Source of the DNA: Marinilabilia salmonicolor
GTDB taxonomy: Bacteria; Bacteroidota; Bacteroidia; Bacteroidales; Marinilabiliaceae
Assembly: GCF_003003035.1 (NCBI RefSeq)
Contig: NZ_PVTS01000009.1
Coordinates: 62,001-126,000 of the forward strand
Reading direction: 5' to 3'
Length of the DNA: 64,000 nt
The notes beneath the pieces were generated by a model. It saw nothing but the letters and a program-made list of their open reading frames with translations, searched no databases and had not been told where the DNA came from. Numbering within the stretch: the stretch's first letter is position 1; each line of letters starts with the position of its first letter. This document shows positions 26,860 through 34,785 of the stretch, one piece after another. The position numbers and the translations under genes were made by a program.

Positions 26860-27450
26860 ATGAAGTCAATTTTAGGAATATTTTTATTAGTTTTTTTCTT
26901 CATTTTTTTGTCCTGTAACACGGCCAAACAAGAATCGAATCAGACGGATAATTCGGATGTTTCAAAGGTAACTCAGGAGTCTGAAGAGGTGGAGGAGTCC
27001 CAATTAAATATGGATGTAGAGGGTGTAGCTGAACAAACTACGGACAAAAAAAGCACCGATGAGGTGATGCTCAATCCTCCGCACGGAGAACCCAATCACC
27101 GGTGCGATATTCCGGTGGGAGCCCCGCTGGATTCAGAATCAAAAACTGCAAAAAAGGAAACTGAGGTAATGTTAAATCCTCCTCATGGTGAACCCAATCA
27201 TCGTTGTGATATTCCTGTGGGGGCTCCTCTCAACTCCCCCGCCGGAACAACCACCCAGCCGGCCGGAGCCACTGCTCCCGATCTTGCCAATAATCCTATG
27301 GCGCCAACTGTTGAAAACGCCAAACGTCTGAATTTACAACGAAATACATCTTCTGCTGCTCCCGCGACGGGCGAGAAACCACGTCTTAATCCTCCGCATG
27401 GTCAGCCCTGGCACAGATGCGATATTGCTGTGGGAAGTCCTTTGCCATAA
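26860..27450 (+). CDS. Lipoprotein with three NPPHG-HRCDI repeats, unknown function
   Basis: A 196-residue lipoprotein (IFLSC, Cys19) with an acidic, low-complexity linker. Three copies of NPPHGEPNHRCDIPVGAPL or close variants lie at about residues 72-90, 106-124 and 177-195, the last reading NPPHGQPWHRCDIAVGSPL. Each repeat offers His-x4-His-x-Cys, a plausible soft-metal or metalloid site. Copies 1 and 2 are identical in protein over 22 codons, although 13 codons differ silently, so the motif is under strong selection. It sits inside the arsenic cluster. I do not know its function; extracytoplasmic metal or metalloid binding is the inference. An upstream non-ATG start would spoil the lipoprotein signal. 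Confidence 0.8.
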   Translation: MKSILGIFLLVFFFIFLSCNTAKQESNQTDNSDVSKVTQESEEVEESQLNMDVEGVAEQTTDKKSTDEVMLNPPHGEPNHRCDIPVGAPLDSESKTAKKETEVMLNPPHGEPNHRCDIPVGAPLNSPAGTTTQPAGATAPDLANNPMAPTVENAKRLNLQRNTSSAAPATGEKPRLNPPHGQPWHRCDIAVGSPLP

Positions 27451-27460
27451 TTATTGTTAT

Positions 27461-27607
27461 ATGAGTACTAAGAATCAATCTATTACTATTCGATTTTTCC
27501 TTTTGGGGATAATGGTTTGTTTGCTTTTATTTGTGTCAGGTTGTGCATCATCTCGATATGGTCAAAGCCATAAATCAGCCCCATGCCCCTGTTCTCAGCG
27601 GAGATAA
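27461..27607 (+). CDS. Very small lipoprotein, unknown function
   Basis: A 48-residue ORF with a clear type II signal: a basic N-terminus, then FLLGIMVCLLLFVSGC (Cys28). The mature peptide is only about 21 residues and carries CPC near its end (SAPCPCSQRR). It starts 10 bases after the stop of the repeat lipoprotein gene, so they are likely cotranscribed. Its small size leaves some doubt, but the lipobox is textbook. Confidence 0.6.
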   Translation: MSTKNQSITIRFFLLGIMVCLLLFVSGCASSRYGQSHKSAPCPCSQRR

Positions 27608-27647
27608 GTCTCCTGATAATTAAATGGTGAATATTTAATGAAAATGT

Positions 27648-27700
27648 GACGTATAATTACGTCTATTGAATTATTTGACGTATATTTGCGTCAAATAATT
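27648..27700 (+). promoter_or_regulatory. Double palindromic ArsR operator over the arsR2 promoter
   Basis: Two palindromes. GACGTATAATTACGTC at 27648-27663 has 6-bp arms. AATTATTTGACG / CGTCAAATAATT at 27669-27700 has perfect 12-bp arms. The 8-nt spacer of the second is TATATTTG, an exact -7 box (TAnnTTTG). Repressor binding would therefore block the promoter directly. The arsR2 start codon is 6 bases downstream. Confidence 0.8.
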
Positions 27701-27705
27701 AATCT

Positions 27706-28038
27706 ATGGTACTCGCAAAAACCAAATTATTTGATTCCGATTTACAGGATGCCTCCTTGTTTTTTAAAGCATTGGGGCATCCTGCACGCCTTCAGATATT
27801 GCGCTATCTTGCTGAAACGAAGGTGTGTATTACCGGAGATATCTCGGAAGAATTGCCGTTGAGCCGCACTACTGTAAATCAACATTTGACGGAATTAAAG
27901 AAAGCCGGACTTATTCAGGGGCATGTGAATGGTAAACACACCAATTACTGTCTGAATCCTGAGAAAGTGAGGGAGTTGAAAAGAATTGGTAAGGCATTTT
28001 TTAAAGAGATTGATGTGAACAATCTTAAGTGTGGTTGA
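27706..28038 (+). CDS. arsR: ArsR-family repressor 2
   Basis: A 110-residue ArsR/SmtB protein. The winged-helix core is TGDISEELPLSRTTVNQHLT, preceded by KALGHPARLQILRYL. Cys41 (KVCITGDI), the Cys in NYCLNPEK and the C-terminal LKCG are possible As(III) ligands, an arrangement different from repressor 1. It is the first gene before arsC-arsM-acr3 and has a palindromic operator over its own promoter, implying autorepression lifted by arsenite. Confidence 0.92.
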   Translation: MVLAKTKLFDSDLQDASLFFKALGHPARLQILRYLAETKVCITGDISEELPLSRTTVNQHLTELKKAGLIQGHVNGKHTNYCLNPEKVRELKRIGKAFFKEIDVNNLKCG

Positions 28039-28075
28039 TTTTCTGCAAAGCCGAAAATCAACCGCTACCAATCCT
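28035..28075 (+). repeat. Half copy of the 20429 hairpin repeat
   Basis: The sequence GCCGAAAATCAACCGCTACC matches the right arm of the hairpin at 20429-20479 with one change. The element overlaps the end of arsR2 and lies just before family C copy 3. Confidence 0.6.
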
Positions 28076-28091
28076 TAAAATTCTTAAAACC

Positions 28092-28143
28092 CATCATTAC
28101 GAACGTAATGAAGCAATCTCAATTTTTTAACCGGACACCAATG
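28092..28143 (+). repeat. Repeat family C, copy 3
   Basis: CATTACGAACGTAATGAAGC, then AATCTCAATTTTTTAACC and GGACACCAATG. It is joined directly to inverted family B copy 3, sharing the last ATG. Confidence 0.8.
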
Positions 28144-28241
28144 AAACGAGTATGGCAACGATTGCCTCAAAAGAACATGTATAAATTCTTGCATGCGAGT
28201 TCCATCCGACCTTAATTAATAAATTTTATACGGATGAAATG
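28141..28241 (-). repeat. Repeat family B, copy 3 (inverted)
   Basis: On the minus strand it reads from CATTTCATCCGTATAAAATT through GGTCGGATGGAACTCGCATG to GGCAATCGTTGCC and CTCGTTTCAT. ATGAAA occurs at 28141 and 28234, again 93 bp apart. It lies in the leader region of arsC. Confidence 0.8.
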
Positions 28242-28336
28242 TTTTGACAAAATTCATAATGTCAGTGTAATATGGGTATTCTAACCTCTAATTTCTATAA
28301 AACTAACGGTCTATTGATAAAAAAAAGAGAGACAAT

Positions 28337-28762
28337 ATGAAAATTCTTATCCTATGTACCGGCAACAGCTGTCGTAGCCAAATGGCCCATGGCTTTATGC
28401 AGTCTTTCAATAAGGACCTGTATGTGCGGTCTGCCGGAACTGAGGCATCAGGAAAACTCAATGCCAAAGCAGTAAAAGCCATGAAAGAAATTGGCATAGA
28501 TATCAGTCACCATACCTCCGACCCTGTGGAAAAGTATTTGGGAGATGAATGGGATTACGTGATTACTGTTTGTGGTGGAGCCAACGAAAACTGCCCCGTG
28601 TTTATGGGTAAAGTTGAGCATCGGCTGCACATGGGCTTTGATGATCCTTCTCACGCCACGGGGACCGATGAATTTATCTGGAGCGAATTTATTCGTGTTC
28701 GTGATGAGATAAAAGAGACTTTTCAAAAATTTTATAAGGAAGAAATTGAACCTCAGCTATGA
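28337..28762 (+). CDS. arsC: Arsenate reductase, thioredoxin-coupled type
   Basis: A 141-residue low-molecular-weight phosphatase-fold ArsC. The P-loop is LCTGNSCRSQMA with nucleophile Cys7. The relay cysteines Cys79 and Cys86 lie in VITVCGGANENCPVF, with the 7-residue spacing of the S. aureus type. The catalytic Asp is in MGFDDPSHATG. It reduces As(V) to As(III) in the cytoplasm with electrons from thioredoxin. It overlaps arsM by four bases (ATGA) and stands before acr3, so arsenite is either methylated or expelled. Confidence 0.95.
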   Translation: MKILILCTGNSCRSQMAHGFMQSFNKDLYVRSAGTEASGKLNAKAVKAMKEIGIDISHHTSDPVEKYLGDEWDYVITVCGGANENCPVFMGKVEHRLHMGFDDPSHATGTDEFIWSEFIRVRDEIKETFQKFYKEEIEPQL

Positions 28763-29547
28763 ATCCACAAGATTTAAAACTCATTGTTCAGGATAAATAC
28801 GGGCAAATTGCAGAAGGGCAAAAATCATGTTGCGGCGGCGACAGTTGCTGCTCTTCTGTTGACTATACAGTTTTCAGTGAGGACTACTCATCCCAGCAAG
28901 GATATAACAAGGATGCGGACTTCGGTCTGGGCTGCGGATTGCCAACCGAGTTTGCAAAGATAAAAGAGGGCGATCATGTGTTGGATCTTGGAAGCGGGGC
29001 AGGCAACGATTGTTTTGTGGCTCGCACCCAAACAGGAGATTCCGGAAAAGTGACCGGCCTCGACTTTACCGAAGCTATGATTTCTAAAGCCGATGAGAAT
29101 CTGGAGAAAACAGGTTTTAAGAACATAGAATTTGTTCAGGGAGATATAGAGCAGATCCCATTACCCGATACATCATTCGATGTTGTCATCAGCAACTGCG
29201 TCCTGAATCTGGTGCCTGACAAACAAAAGGCTTTCGCTGAAATTTTCCGGGTACTTAAACCCGGAGGTCATTTTTCAATTTCTGATGTGGTAATTGTTGG
29301 AGATCTTCCGAAAGGATTAAAAAAAGATGCTGAGATGTATGCCGGTTGTATTTCAGGAGCCATAAACAAAGATGAATACATTTCAATTGTCAGAAGTCAG
29401 GGATTCTCCGGCATTATTGTTCAGAAAGAAAAAGAAATTGTTTTGTCTGATGAAGTTCTGCTGAATCACATCAGTGCTGATGAACTGGAATCCTTTAAGC
29501 AGTCAGCATGCGGAATCTTCAGCATTACATTGTATACTGAAAGATAG
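28759..29547 (+). CDS. arsM: Arsenite S-adenosylmethionine methyltransferase
   Basis: A 262-residue ArsM. The N-terminus has a Cys-rich patch, SCCGGDSCCSS (residues 23-33). The SAM-binding core is VLDLGSGAGNDCF, with GDIEQIPLPDTSFDVVISNC and FRVLKPGGHFSISDV. Conserved Cys expected to hold As(III) are visible in LGCGLPTEF, ISNCVLNLVP and MYAGCISGA. It methylates arsenite to mono- and dimethyl species, which the ArsP-like permease at 25109 could export. It is translationally coupled to arsC. Confidence 0.95.
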   Translation: MNPQDLKLIVQDKYGQIAEGQKSCCGGDSCCSSVDYTVFSEDYSSQQGYNKDADFGLGCGLPTEFAKIKEGDHVLDLGSGAGNDCFVARTQTGDSGKVTGLDFTEAMISKADENLEKTGFKNIEFVQGDIEQIPLPDTSFDVVISNCVLNLVPDKQKAFAEIFRVLKPGGHFSISDVVIVGDLPKGLKKDAEMYAGCISGAINKDEYISIVRSQGFSGIIVQKEKEIVLSDEVLLNHISADELESFKQSACGIFSITLYTER

Positions 29548-29634
29548 TTGCTACGCAATTGCTTCTTTAGAACGATCAGAAAGGTTAAATAAACTCTTTG
29601 TTTTTGAGTGTCATGGTGTTAAAAAAGAAAAACT

Positions 29635-30666
29635 ATGAGTACACAAAAAAGAAAAATAGGTTTCTTCGAAAAGTATCTTGCCATTTGGGTTGCCCTGGGT
29701 ATTTTGGGTGGAATAGGTATTGGCCATTTTGCTGGTGATTCCATCGAAGTTATCAGCAGTCTCGAAATAGCGAAAGTCAATATTCCGGTTGCCATTCTGA
29801 TATGGCTGATGATTTACCCCATGATGCTTCAGGTTGATTTTTCCAGCATTAAGAAAATCAGACAACGCCCGAAAGGAGTGGTGCTGACACTTGTTGTAAA
29901 CTGGCTTATTAAGCCCTTTACCATGGCATTTTTTGCCTGGCTGTTTTTCTCCCAACTTTATCAGGCCTGGATAGAACCGGAAATGGCCGGGGAGTATATT
30001 GCAGGAGCTATAATTCTTGGGGCAGCCCCCTGTACGGCAATGGTGTTTGTATGGTCTTACCTAACTAATGGAGACCCCAATTATACACTGGTTCAGGTTT
30101 CTATCAACGATCTGATTATTCTGGTGGCTTTTGTGCCTATTGTTGGATTACTTCTGGGAATTACCAATATTTCCATCCCTTACGATACATTGGTAGCCAG
30201 TGTGTTGATTTTTGTGGTTGTTCCCCTTATAGCAGGTGTGCTAACGCAAAAAATTCTTCTGAAAAGCCATGGGCAGGAATGGTTTAAAAATGTTTTTCTG
30301 CCAAAGCTGAAACCTGTTAGTATTGTAGCACTTCTGGTGACCCTCGTGTTGCTGTTTGCTTTTCAGGGACAAAACATTGTAAATAATCCTTTAATCATTC
30401 TGTTGGCAGCTGTGCCATTGGTAATTCAGACCTATTTTATCTTTTTCATTACCTGGTTTGCCGGAAGAAAGATGAAACTTCCGCATCCGATATGTTCTCC
30501 TGCAGCTATGATTGGGGCCAGTAACTTTTTTGAACTTGCAGTAGCTGTGGCAATTTCTCTTTTTGGGTTGCAATCTCCCGCAGCCCTGGTTACCGTAGTT
30601 GGGGTATTGGTTGAGGTTCCGGTAATGTTGTCGCTGGTGGCTTTGGCCAATAAATGGAAGTATTAA
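29635..30666 (+). CDS. acr3: ACR3-family arsenite efflux permease
   Basis: A 343-residue inner-membrane carrier with about ten helices. The family motif [20 protein letters not shown] (residues about 131-150) includes the Cys essential in ACR3 proteins; [20 protein letters not shown] is the matching segment in the second half. It expels As(III) as a proton-coupled exporter. It ends the arsR-arsC-arsM-acr3 run. The following 321 bases, up to the convergent pstB end, show no gene, clear terminator or repeat. Confidence 0.95.
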   Translation: MSTQKRKIGFFEKYLAIWVALGILGGIGIGHFAGDSIEVISSLEIAKVNIPVAILIWLMIYPMMLQVDFSSIKKIRQRPKGVVLTLVVNWLIKPFTMAFFAWLFFSQLYQAWIEPEMAGEYIAGAIILGAAPCTAMVFVWSYLTNGDPNYTLVQVSINDLIILVAFVPIVGLLLGITNISIPYDTLVASVLIFVVVPLIAGVLTQKILLKSHGQEWFKNVFLPKLKPVSIVALLVTLVLLFAFQGQNIVNNPLIILLAAVPLVIQTYFIFFITWFAGRKMKLPHPICSPAAMIGASNFFELAVAVAISLFGLQSPAALVTVVGVLVEVPVMLSLVALANKWKY

Positions 30667-30987
30667 CCAACGATAAGCAGTGGATCCTGATCCGTTGTAT
30701 ATTTATGCAGTGCAATCAAATTGGCTTCGAAATAAGAACAATTTTGACATCATCCGGGTCTTGCCAGATTAATTCATAATAAATTTATTATCCTGCTCAA
30801 CTGCCAGCGAAATACAAGCGTTCTCAAAATATTTGATTTGAAAATTGTTCACTTTTCCCTTTTCTGAATCTGACTGCGGGTTTTCAGTATTTCCTGGCAT
30901 TGGGCATATCATGACATAAAAATCATGGAGTGAAGGTCCACGAAGTCAATTGATCAGACTAGATATTCTGAAGTGAAAAACGGTTTG

Positions 30988-31806
30988 TCAAAATCCATCC
31001 ACAAGATATTCTTTAAGTTGAGAACTTTGTGGGTTTTTGAGTACTGCTTCCGGAGTTCCCTGTTCAATTATTTTTCCGTAGTGCATAAATACAACATTGT
31101 CGGCCAGGCGCTGCGCTTGTCTCAGAATGTGTGTTACGATCACAATTGTATAATATTTTTTTAGTTCTCGGAATCGTTCTTCAATGATTTTACTTGACAC
31201 CGGATCCAGAGCAGAAGTAGGTTCATCAGCCAGAATAATTTGTGGCTTAACTGCCAATCCCCTGGCCAGACAAAGACGTTGTTGCTGACCAATGGATAAA
31301 CTATCAGCAGATGAGTGAAGACGGTCTTTCACTTCTTCCCACAACCCCACTTCTTTCAGCTTTTGTTCAACGTTGTAGGCAATTAATTTTTTATCCTTCA
31401 CTCCCTTCAGCTTCAGGCCATAAGCTACATTTTTAAAAATAGACACAGGCAGGGGATATGGTTTTTGTGAAAGCAGTCCCATTTTTTGTCTTAGTGCGGG
31501 GATGTTGTGATTGGAATTAAGAATATCGTCCTTTCCTATAAAGACACTCCCTGATACATCTAATTCTTTGTATAGATCGGTTAGTTTGTTAAGTGATTTC
31601 AACAATGTTGTTTTCCCACAGCCGGATGGCCCCAGTAAAACAGTAACTTTGTTTTTTGGGATTTCAAGATTGATGTTGTTAAGGATGTGGTGACTTCCCG
31701 CATGTACATTCAGGTTCTTTATGGATATTGCTGATTCTGGTTTTGTTTTCCGGATGGCTCTTGGTTCCATGAGTGTGTCGGTATTTTTTGCTGTAAGTGT
31801 GTTCAT
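30988..31806 (-). CDS. pstB: PstB-like phosphate/oxyanion ABC transporter ATPase
   Basis: A 272-residue ABC ATPase. Walker A is GPSGCGKT (59-66), the signature is LSIGQQQR, Walker B is IILADEPTSALDP, and the switch His is in VIVTHIL. Length and the LNKLTDLYKELDVSG segment fit PstB. It powers uptake through PstC/PstA. It is the last gene of the pstS-pstC-pstA-pstB order, starting 7 bases after the pstA stop. No phoU follows, which is unusual for a housekeeping phosphate operon. Confidence 0.9.
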   Translation of the reverse strand: MNTLTAKNTDTLMEPRAIRKTKPESAISIKNLNVHAGSHHILNNINLEIPKNKVTVLLGPSGCGKTTLLKSLNKLTDLYKELDVSGSVFIGKDDILNSNHNIPALRQKMGLLSQKPYPLPVSIFKNVAYGLKLKGVKDKKLIAYNVEQKLKEVGLWEEVKDRLHSSADSLSIGQQQRLCLARGLAVKPQIILADEPTSALDPVSSKIIEERFRELKKYYTIVIVTHILRQAQRLADNVVFMHYGKIIEQGTPEAVLKNPQSSQLKEYLVDGF

Positions 31807-31813
31807 TTTCCCT

Positions 31814-32668
31814 TTATTTTATGTTTTCTTTTGAATAATGCTTGGCAAAATACCGGGCCGAGATGCTGATAATCAAAATGATTATAGTAAGTATAGCTGC
31901 TGCTGCATAAGCACGCTCCCTTACTGCCGGAATGGGAGAGCTGAGTTGGAAAAATATGGACAATGGTAAAGTGGCGGCAGGTTCGTCCAGATTAGTGGGA
32001 ATCAGATCGGTATATCCGGCAGTAAAAAGTACGGAGGCTGCATCACCAATAGCCCTGCCAAAAGCCAAAAGGATGGCAGTAACCAATCCGGAAAACCCTT
32101 GTTTCAGAAGCACCTTAAAAGCTGTTTGTGATTTGGTGGATCCAAGGGAAAGGGCTGCTTCCTGAAGGCCTATGGGTATTGTACTGAGGGCTTCGTCAAA
32201 AGATCGGATTACAATAGGCGTAATCAAAAAGGCCACGGTTATAATACCTGCAAGTAACGAAGCGCTCATACCAAGCCATATCATTAACGTGAATCCAAAA
32301 GCACCGTAAACAATAGAGGGAACTCCCCATAGCGAATCCAGAATGTATCTGACGGTATTTTGAGTACGTTTGTAGCGGATAAGATGAGAGTTGATATAAA
32401 GGGCAGCAGGAACACCAAGGATAATGGCTATCAGTGTGGCTCCCCCTGCAATATAGAGAGAACCAACAATGGCATTTAATACCCCTCCTTCGCCGCCATA
32501 GTAATATCCTCCGGAGGGCAATTTTGTTACCATATCAAGAGTAAGGGAACTGAACCCTTTATTGAAGATGATGAAAATGATATAGCCGAGTATGCCTATC
32601 AGAGAATAGCATGCCACTCCGGTAAGTATTCTGAATACTCTTTCTTCTATAGTTTTTCGTTTCTGCAT
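31814..32668 (-). CDS. pstA: PstA-like ABC transporter permease
   Basis: A 284-residue permease with six predicted helices. The binding-protein-dependent transport signature is present as EAALSLGSTKSQTAFKVLLKQ, the cytoplasmic coupling loop. DSLWGVPSIVYGAFGFTLM matches the PstA family helix 3 region. It forms the channel with PstC. Start and length are normal. It follows pstC by 24 bases. Confidence 0.9.
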   Translation of the reverse strand: MQKRKTIEERVFRILTGVACYSLIGILGYIIFIIFNKGFSSLTLDMVTKLPSGGYYYGGEGGVLNAIVGSLYIAGGATLIAIILGVPAALYINSHLIRYKRTQNTVRYILDSLWGVPSIVYGAFGFTLMIWLGMSASLLAGIITVAFLITPIVIRSFDEALSTIPIGLQEAALSLGSTKSQTAFKVLLKQGFSGLVTAILLAFGRAIGDAASVLFTAGYTDLIPTNLDEPAATLPLSIFFQLSSPIPAVRERAYAAAAILTIIILIISISARYFAKHYSKENIK

Positions 32669-32692
32669 GACAGGATAATTTTGTGACTGGTT

Positions 32693-33583
32693 CTATACTT
32701 TTGCCGGATTGCTGGCTATTATCAGGTACCGGAATACGAGGTTGATCAGTAACACTACCACAAAGAGCACGAGTGCAGCAAACATTAGAGCCGAATCGTA
32801 TAACGGAATGGAAAGCATTTCGCCGTAATTGTTGGCAATAAGTGCCGGAAGCGGGTATCCTGCTTCGAATGGATTTCCGGTAATACGGGCAATATTTCCA
32901 ACGACCATCATTACCGCCAGTGTTTCTCCAAAGGCTTTGGCCATGCCCAACCCGAAAGCCGAAATAATGCCTGGCCTGCTTTTTCTGATGACAATATGCT
33001 TAATGGTTTCCCAATGAGTAGCTCCCAGTGAAAAACCTGCTTCTTTGAGACCATACGGAACCGATTTGAAAGTTTCAATCAGCATATTCAACATATATGG
33101 AATGCACATAATGGCTAAAACAATTCCTCCTGCCAAAATGGAATAACCTGACGAGTTTAACCCAAAAACCGGGGCCAGGTAGTCCCCCACGAAAGGGACT
33201 ATTACCAGAATTCCCCACATGCCGTAAATCACAGAGGGAATGCCTGCCAATATGTCGATTACCGGATGCATAATCCGGATAAGGCGTGCGGAAGCAAATT
33301 CGGTAAGATAAATAGCTGCCAGTAAGCATAAAGGGGCCGAGAAAATAAATGACAAAACCGTTACATATAATGAGCTGAAAATAAATGGCCAGAAACCAAA
33401 CTTTCCGCTATTGGGGGCCCAGTTATCGGAGAACAATAGATTAACTATTGAATCGGCATTCAGCAGGGGAATAGACTTGAACAGCAACGCTACTCCTATC
33501 AGGAGAGGGAAGAGGAGAATGAGTACCAGAGCTGTCAGCATCCAGTTACCGGTTATTTTTGATCGTATTTCTCTGCTATTCAT
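32693..33583 (-). CDS. pstC: PstC-like ABC transporter permease
   Basis: A 296-residue permease with six helices. The coupling loop is KEAGFSLGATHWETIKHIVI, and DILAGIPSVIYGMWGILV matches PstC/PstA helix motifs. Translation from 33583 (MNSREIRSK) gives the usual length. Earlier in-frame starts would run through the hairpin repeat at 33659 and give an implausible leader, so they are rejected. It follows pstS with a 172-base gap containing that hairpin. Confidence 0.9.
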   Translation of the reverse strand: MNSREIRSKITGNWMLTALVLILLFPLLIGVALLFKSIPLLNADSIVNLLFSDNWAPNSGKFGFWPFIFSSLYVTVLSFIFSAPLCLLAAIYLTEFASARLIRIMHPVIDILAGIPSVIYGMWGILVIVPFVGDYLAPVFGLNSSGYSILAGGIVLAIMCIPYMLNMLIETFKSVPYGLKEAGFSLGATHWETIKHIVIRKSRPGIISAFGLGMAKAFGETLAVMMVVGNIARITGNPFEAGYPLPALIANNYGEMLSIPLYDSALMFAALVLFVVVLLINLVFRYLIIASNPAKV

Positions 33584-33658
33584 TATTGAATTGATCTTGG
33601 GGTAAAATAATGGATTTTTACGCTTTTGGTAATTGTCACGTATTCTCTGATTAATTAA

Positions 33659-33711
33659 TGTCTGTTCATAAAACACCAATTGCGAAGCAACTGGTTCTTT
33701 ATGAACAGACA
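33659..33711. repeat. Compact family A hairpin between pstS and pstC
   Basis: A perfect 14-bp outer stem TGTCTGTTCATAAA / TTTATGAACAGACA with an imperfect inner stem ACCAATTGC / GCAACTGGT. The outer stem equals the terminal sequence of repeat family A. A further right-end fragment (ACTTTATAGACGAGCACTAA) lies at 33737-33756. In the transcript it could attenuate or stabilise pstS relative to pstC. Confidence 0.65.
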
Positions 33712-33755
33712 CAGCTCTTGTTAGATATTTTTCCGACTTTATAGACGAGCACTAA

Positions 33756-34691
33756 TTAATTGACCTGTTTCAGATAATTCTTTAGTTTGGTATCTGAAAT
33801 AGGTACGTATCCGGCTGATTTTACGTAATCCTGGCCTGAAGTCAGCGTCCATTTAATAAAATCTAAAGTAGCTTGTTTTTCCGGCTTTCCTTTAGCCACA
33901 AAGTACAATTCACGGGCCGGAGGCGAGGGATAAACTCTGTCGGCAATGGCTTTTAGTGCATTGTCGAATTCTTCATAAAAGCCTTCTTCGGGGTCAATCT
34001 GACCATTTTCATTCAGGTCAATGGGAATCACTTCAATGCCGGGGTGTTTTTTGCCAGTGTTGATGTCATAGATAAAAGCTGTGTTGTTATATCCGATACC
34101 TGTTTCATCTTTGCCCACAGCTTCGGCAAGGCCCGGATCTCCATGAATCCCTACTCCTTTCAGGTCTTCCTGCTTTCCGCCCAGGTATTTGGCCCAGGTT
34201 CCGGCAGCGCCACAAGCATCAGAGCGTGTGTAAACCTGTAACTGTAAAGGTTCTGTATTCTTTAGAATCTCATTCCAGTTGGTAATGGTTCCATCAATAA
34301 ATATGGCCTTAAATTCGCTTTGGGTCAATCCGCGCTGTTTTAATTGTTCGAGATACGGATGCTTGGCACTGATGGTGGGAAAAACTGCATCTTTGCAAAG
34401 CCCGACCCACCATACACCTTTGTCTTTCTCAGCCTGGGTAATTTCTCGCGAAAACATTCCCAAATCAACTGTTCCTGCAAGGGCATCCGCCATTCCTTTG
34501 CCTGCGCCACCTGCCGATATGTTAAATCGAACTTCCGGGTTTTTTTCTTTATATACCTCGGCCCACTTGATAACCAATGGGTAGAGTGCGAAAGCTCCTG
34601 AAAAGCTGAGGGTGTTTTCTTTCTCTTTTTTTGAAACACAGGCTGAAAGCAGGAGCAATAGTGTAAGACTGTATAATGCTGTTTTTTTCAT
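33756..34691 (-). CDS. pstS: PstS-like oxyanion-binding lipoprotein, altered anion site
   Basis: A 311-residue lipoprotein (LLLSAC, Cys18) of the PstS family. The N-terminal SFSGAFALYPL and GGAGKGMADAL fit the anion-binding loops, and DLGMFSREI keeps the buried Asp. The third loop reads TRSDACGAAGTW, where canonical PstS has R-S-D-G-S-G-T-T. The Ser and Thr that hydrogen-bond phosphate are thus Cys and Ala. The C-terminal YPSPPARELYFVAKGKP and GQDYVKSAGYVPI are typical of this subgroup. The ligand may be phosphate, arsenate or another oxyanion. The promoter carries NarL-like sites at 34745 and 34770, shared with three other units. Confidence 0.82.
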   Translation of the reverse strand: MKKTALYSLTLLLLLSACVSKKEKENTLSFSGAFALYPLVIKWAEVYKEKNPEVRFNISAGGAGKGMADALAGTVDLGMFSREITQAEKDKGVWWVGLCKDAVFPTISAKHPYLEQLKQRGLTQSEFKAIFIDGTITNWNEILKNTEPLQLQVYTRSDACGAAGTWAKYLGGKQEDLKGVGIHGDPGLAEAVGKDETGIGYNNTAFIYDINTGKKHPGIEVIPIDLNENGQIDPEEGFYEEFDNALKAIADRVYPSPPARELYFVAKGKPEKQATLDFIKWTLTSGQDYVKSAGYVPISDTKLKNYLKQVN

Positions 34692-34714
34692 GATTTCAAT
34701 ATTTAGTCTGGTGA

Positions 34715-34722
34715 CAAAATTA
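34715..34722 (-). promoter_or_regulatory. -7 box of the pstS promoter
   Basis: TAATTTTG on the minus strand is an exact TAnnTTTG, 23 bases before the pstS start codon. No -33 TTTG is present. Its place is taken by the proximal NarL-like site, as expected of an activated promoter. Confidence 0.6.
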
Positions 34723-34744
34723 TTTGATTGCGTGATAAAATACT

Positions 34745-34760
34745 TCAGTCTTTTTACTTA
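34745..34760 (-). promoter_or_regulatory. Proximal NarL-like site, pstS promoter
   Basis: In the direction of transcription: TAAGTAAAAAGACTGA. Centre 34752.5, 30.5 bp upstream of the edge of the -7 box at 34715-34722. The downstream half is degenerate (ACTGA), as in the other proximal sites. Confidence 0.6.
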
Positions 34761-34769
34761 AATATTAAG

Positions 34770-34785
34770 TAAGTAAAAAGACGTA
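34770..34785 (-). promoter_or_regulatory. Distal NarL-like site, pstS promoter
   Basis: In the direction of transcription: TACGTCTTTTTACTTA, a 7-2-7 palindrome with one mismatch from TACG-N8-CGTA. It lies 25 bp centre-to-centre from the proximal site and abuts the stop of the porin gene. Confidence 0.65.

Noticed and set aside
33584-33712. Longer N-terminus for PstC
   Set aside because: It would translate the hairpin repeat and exceed the family length.
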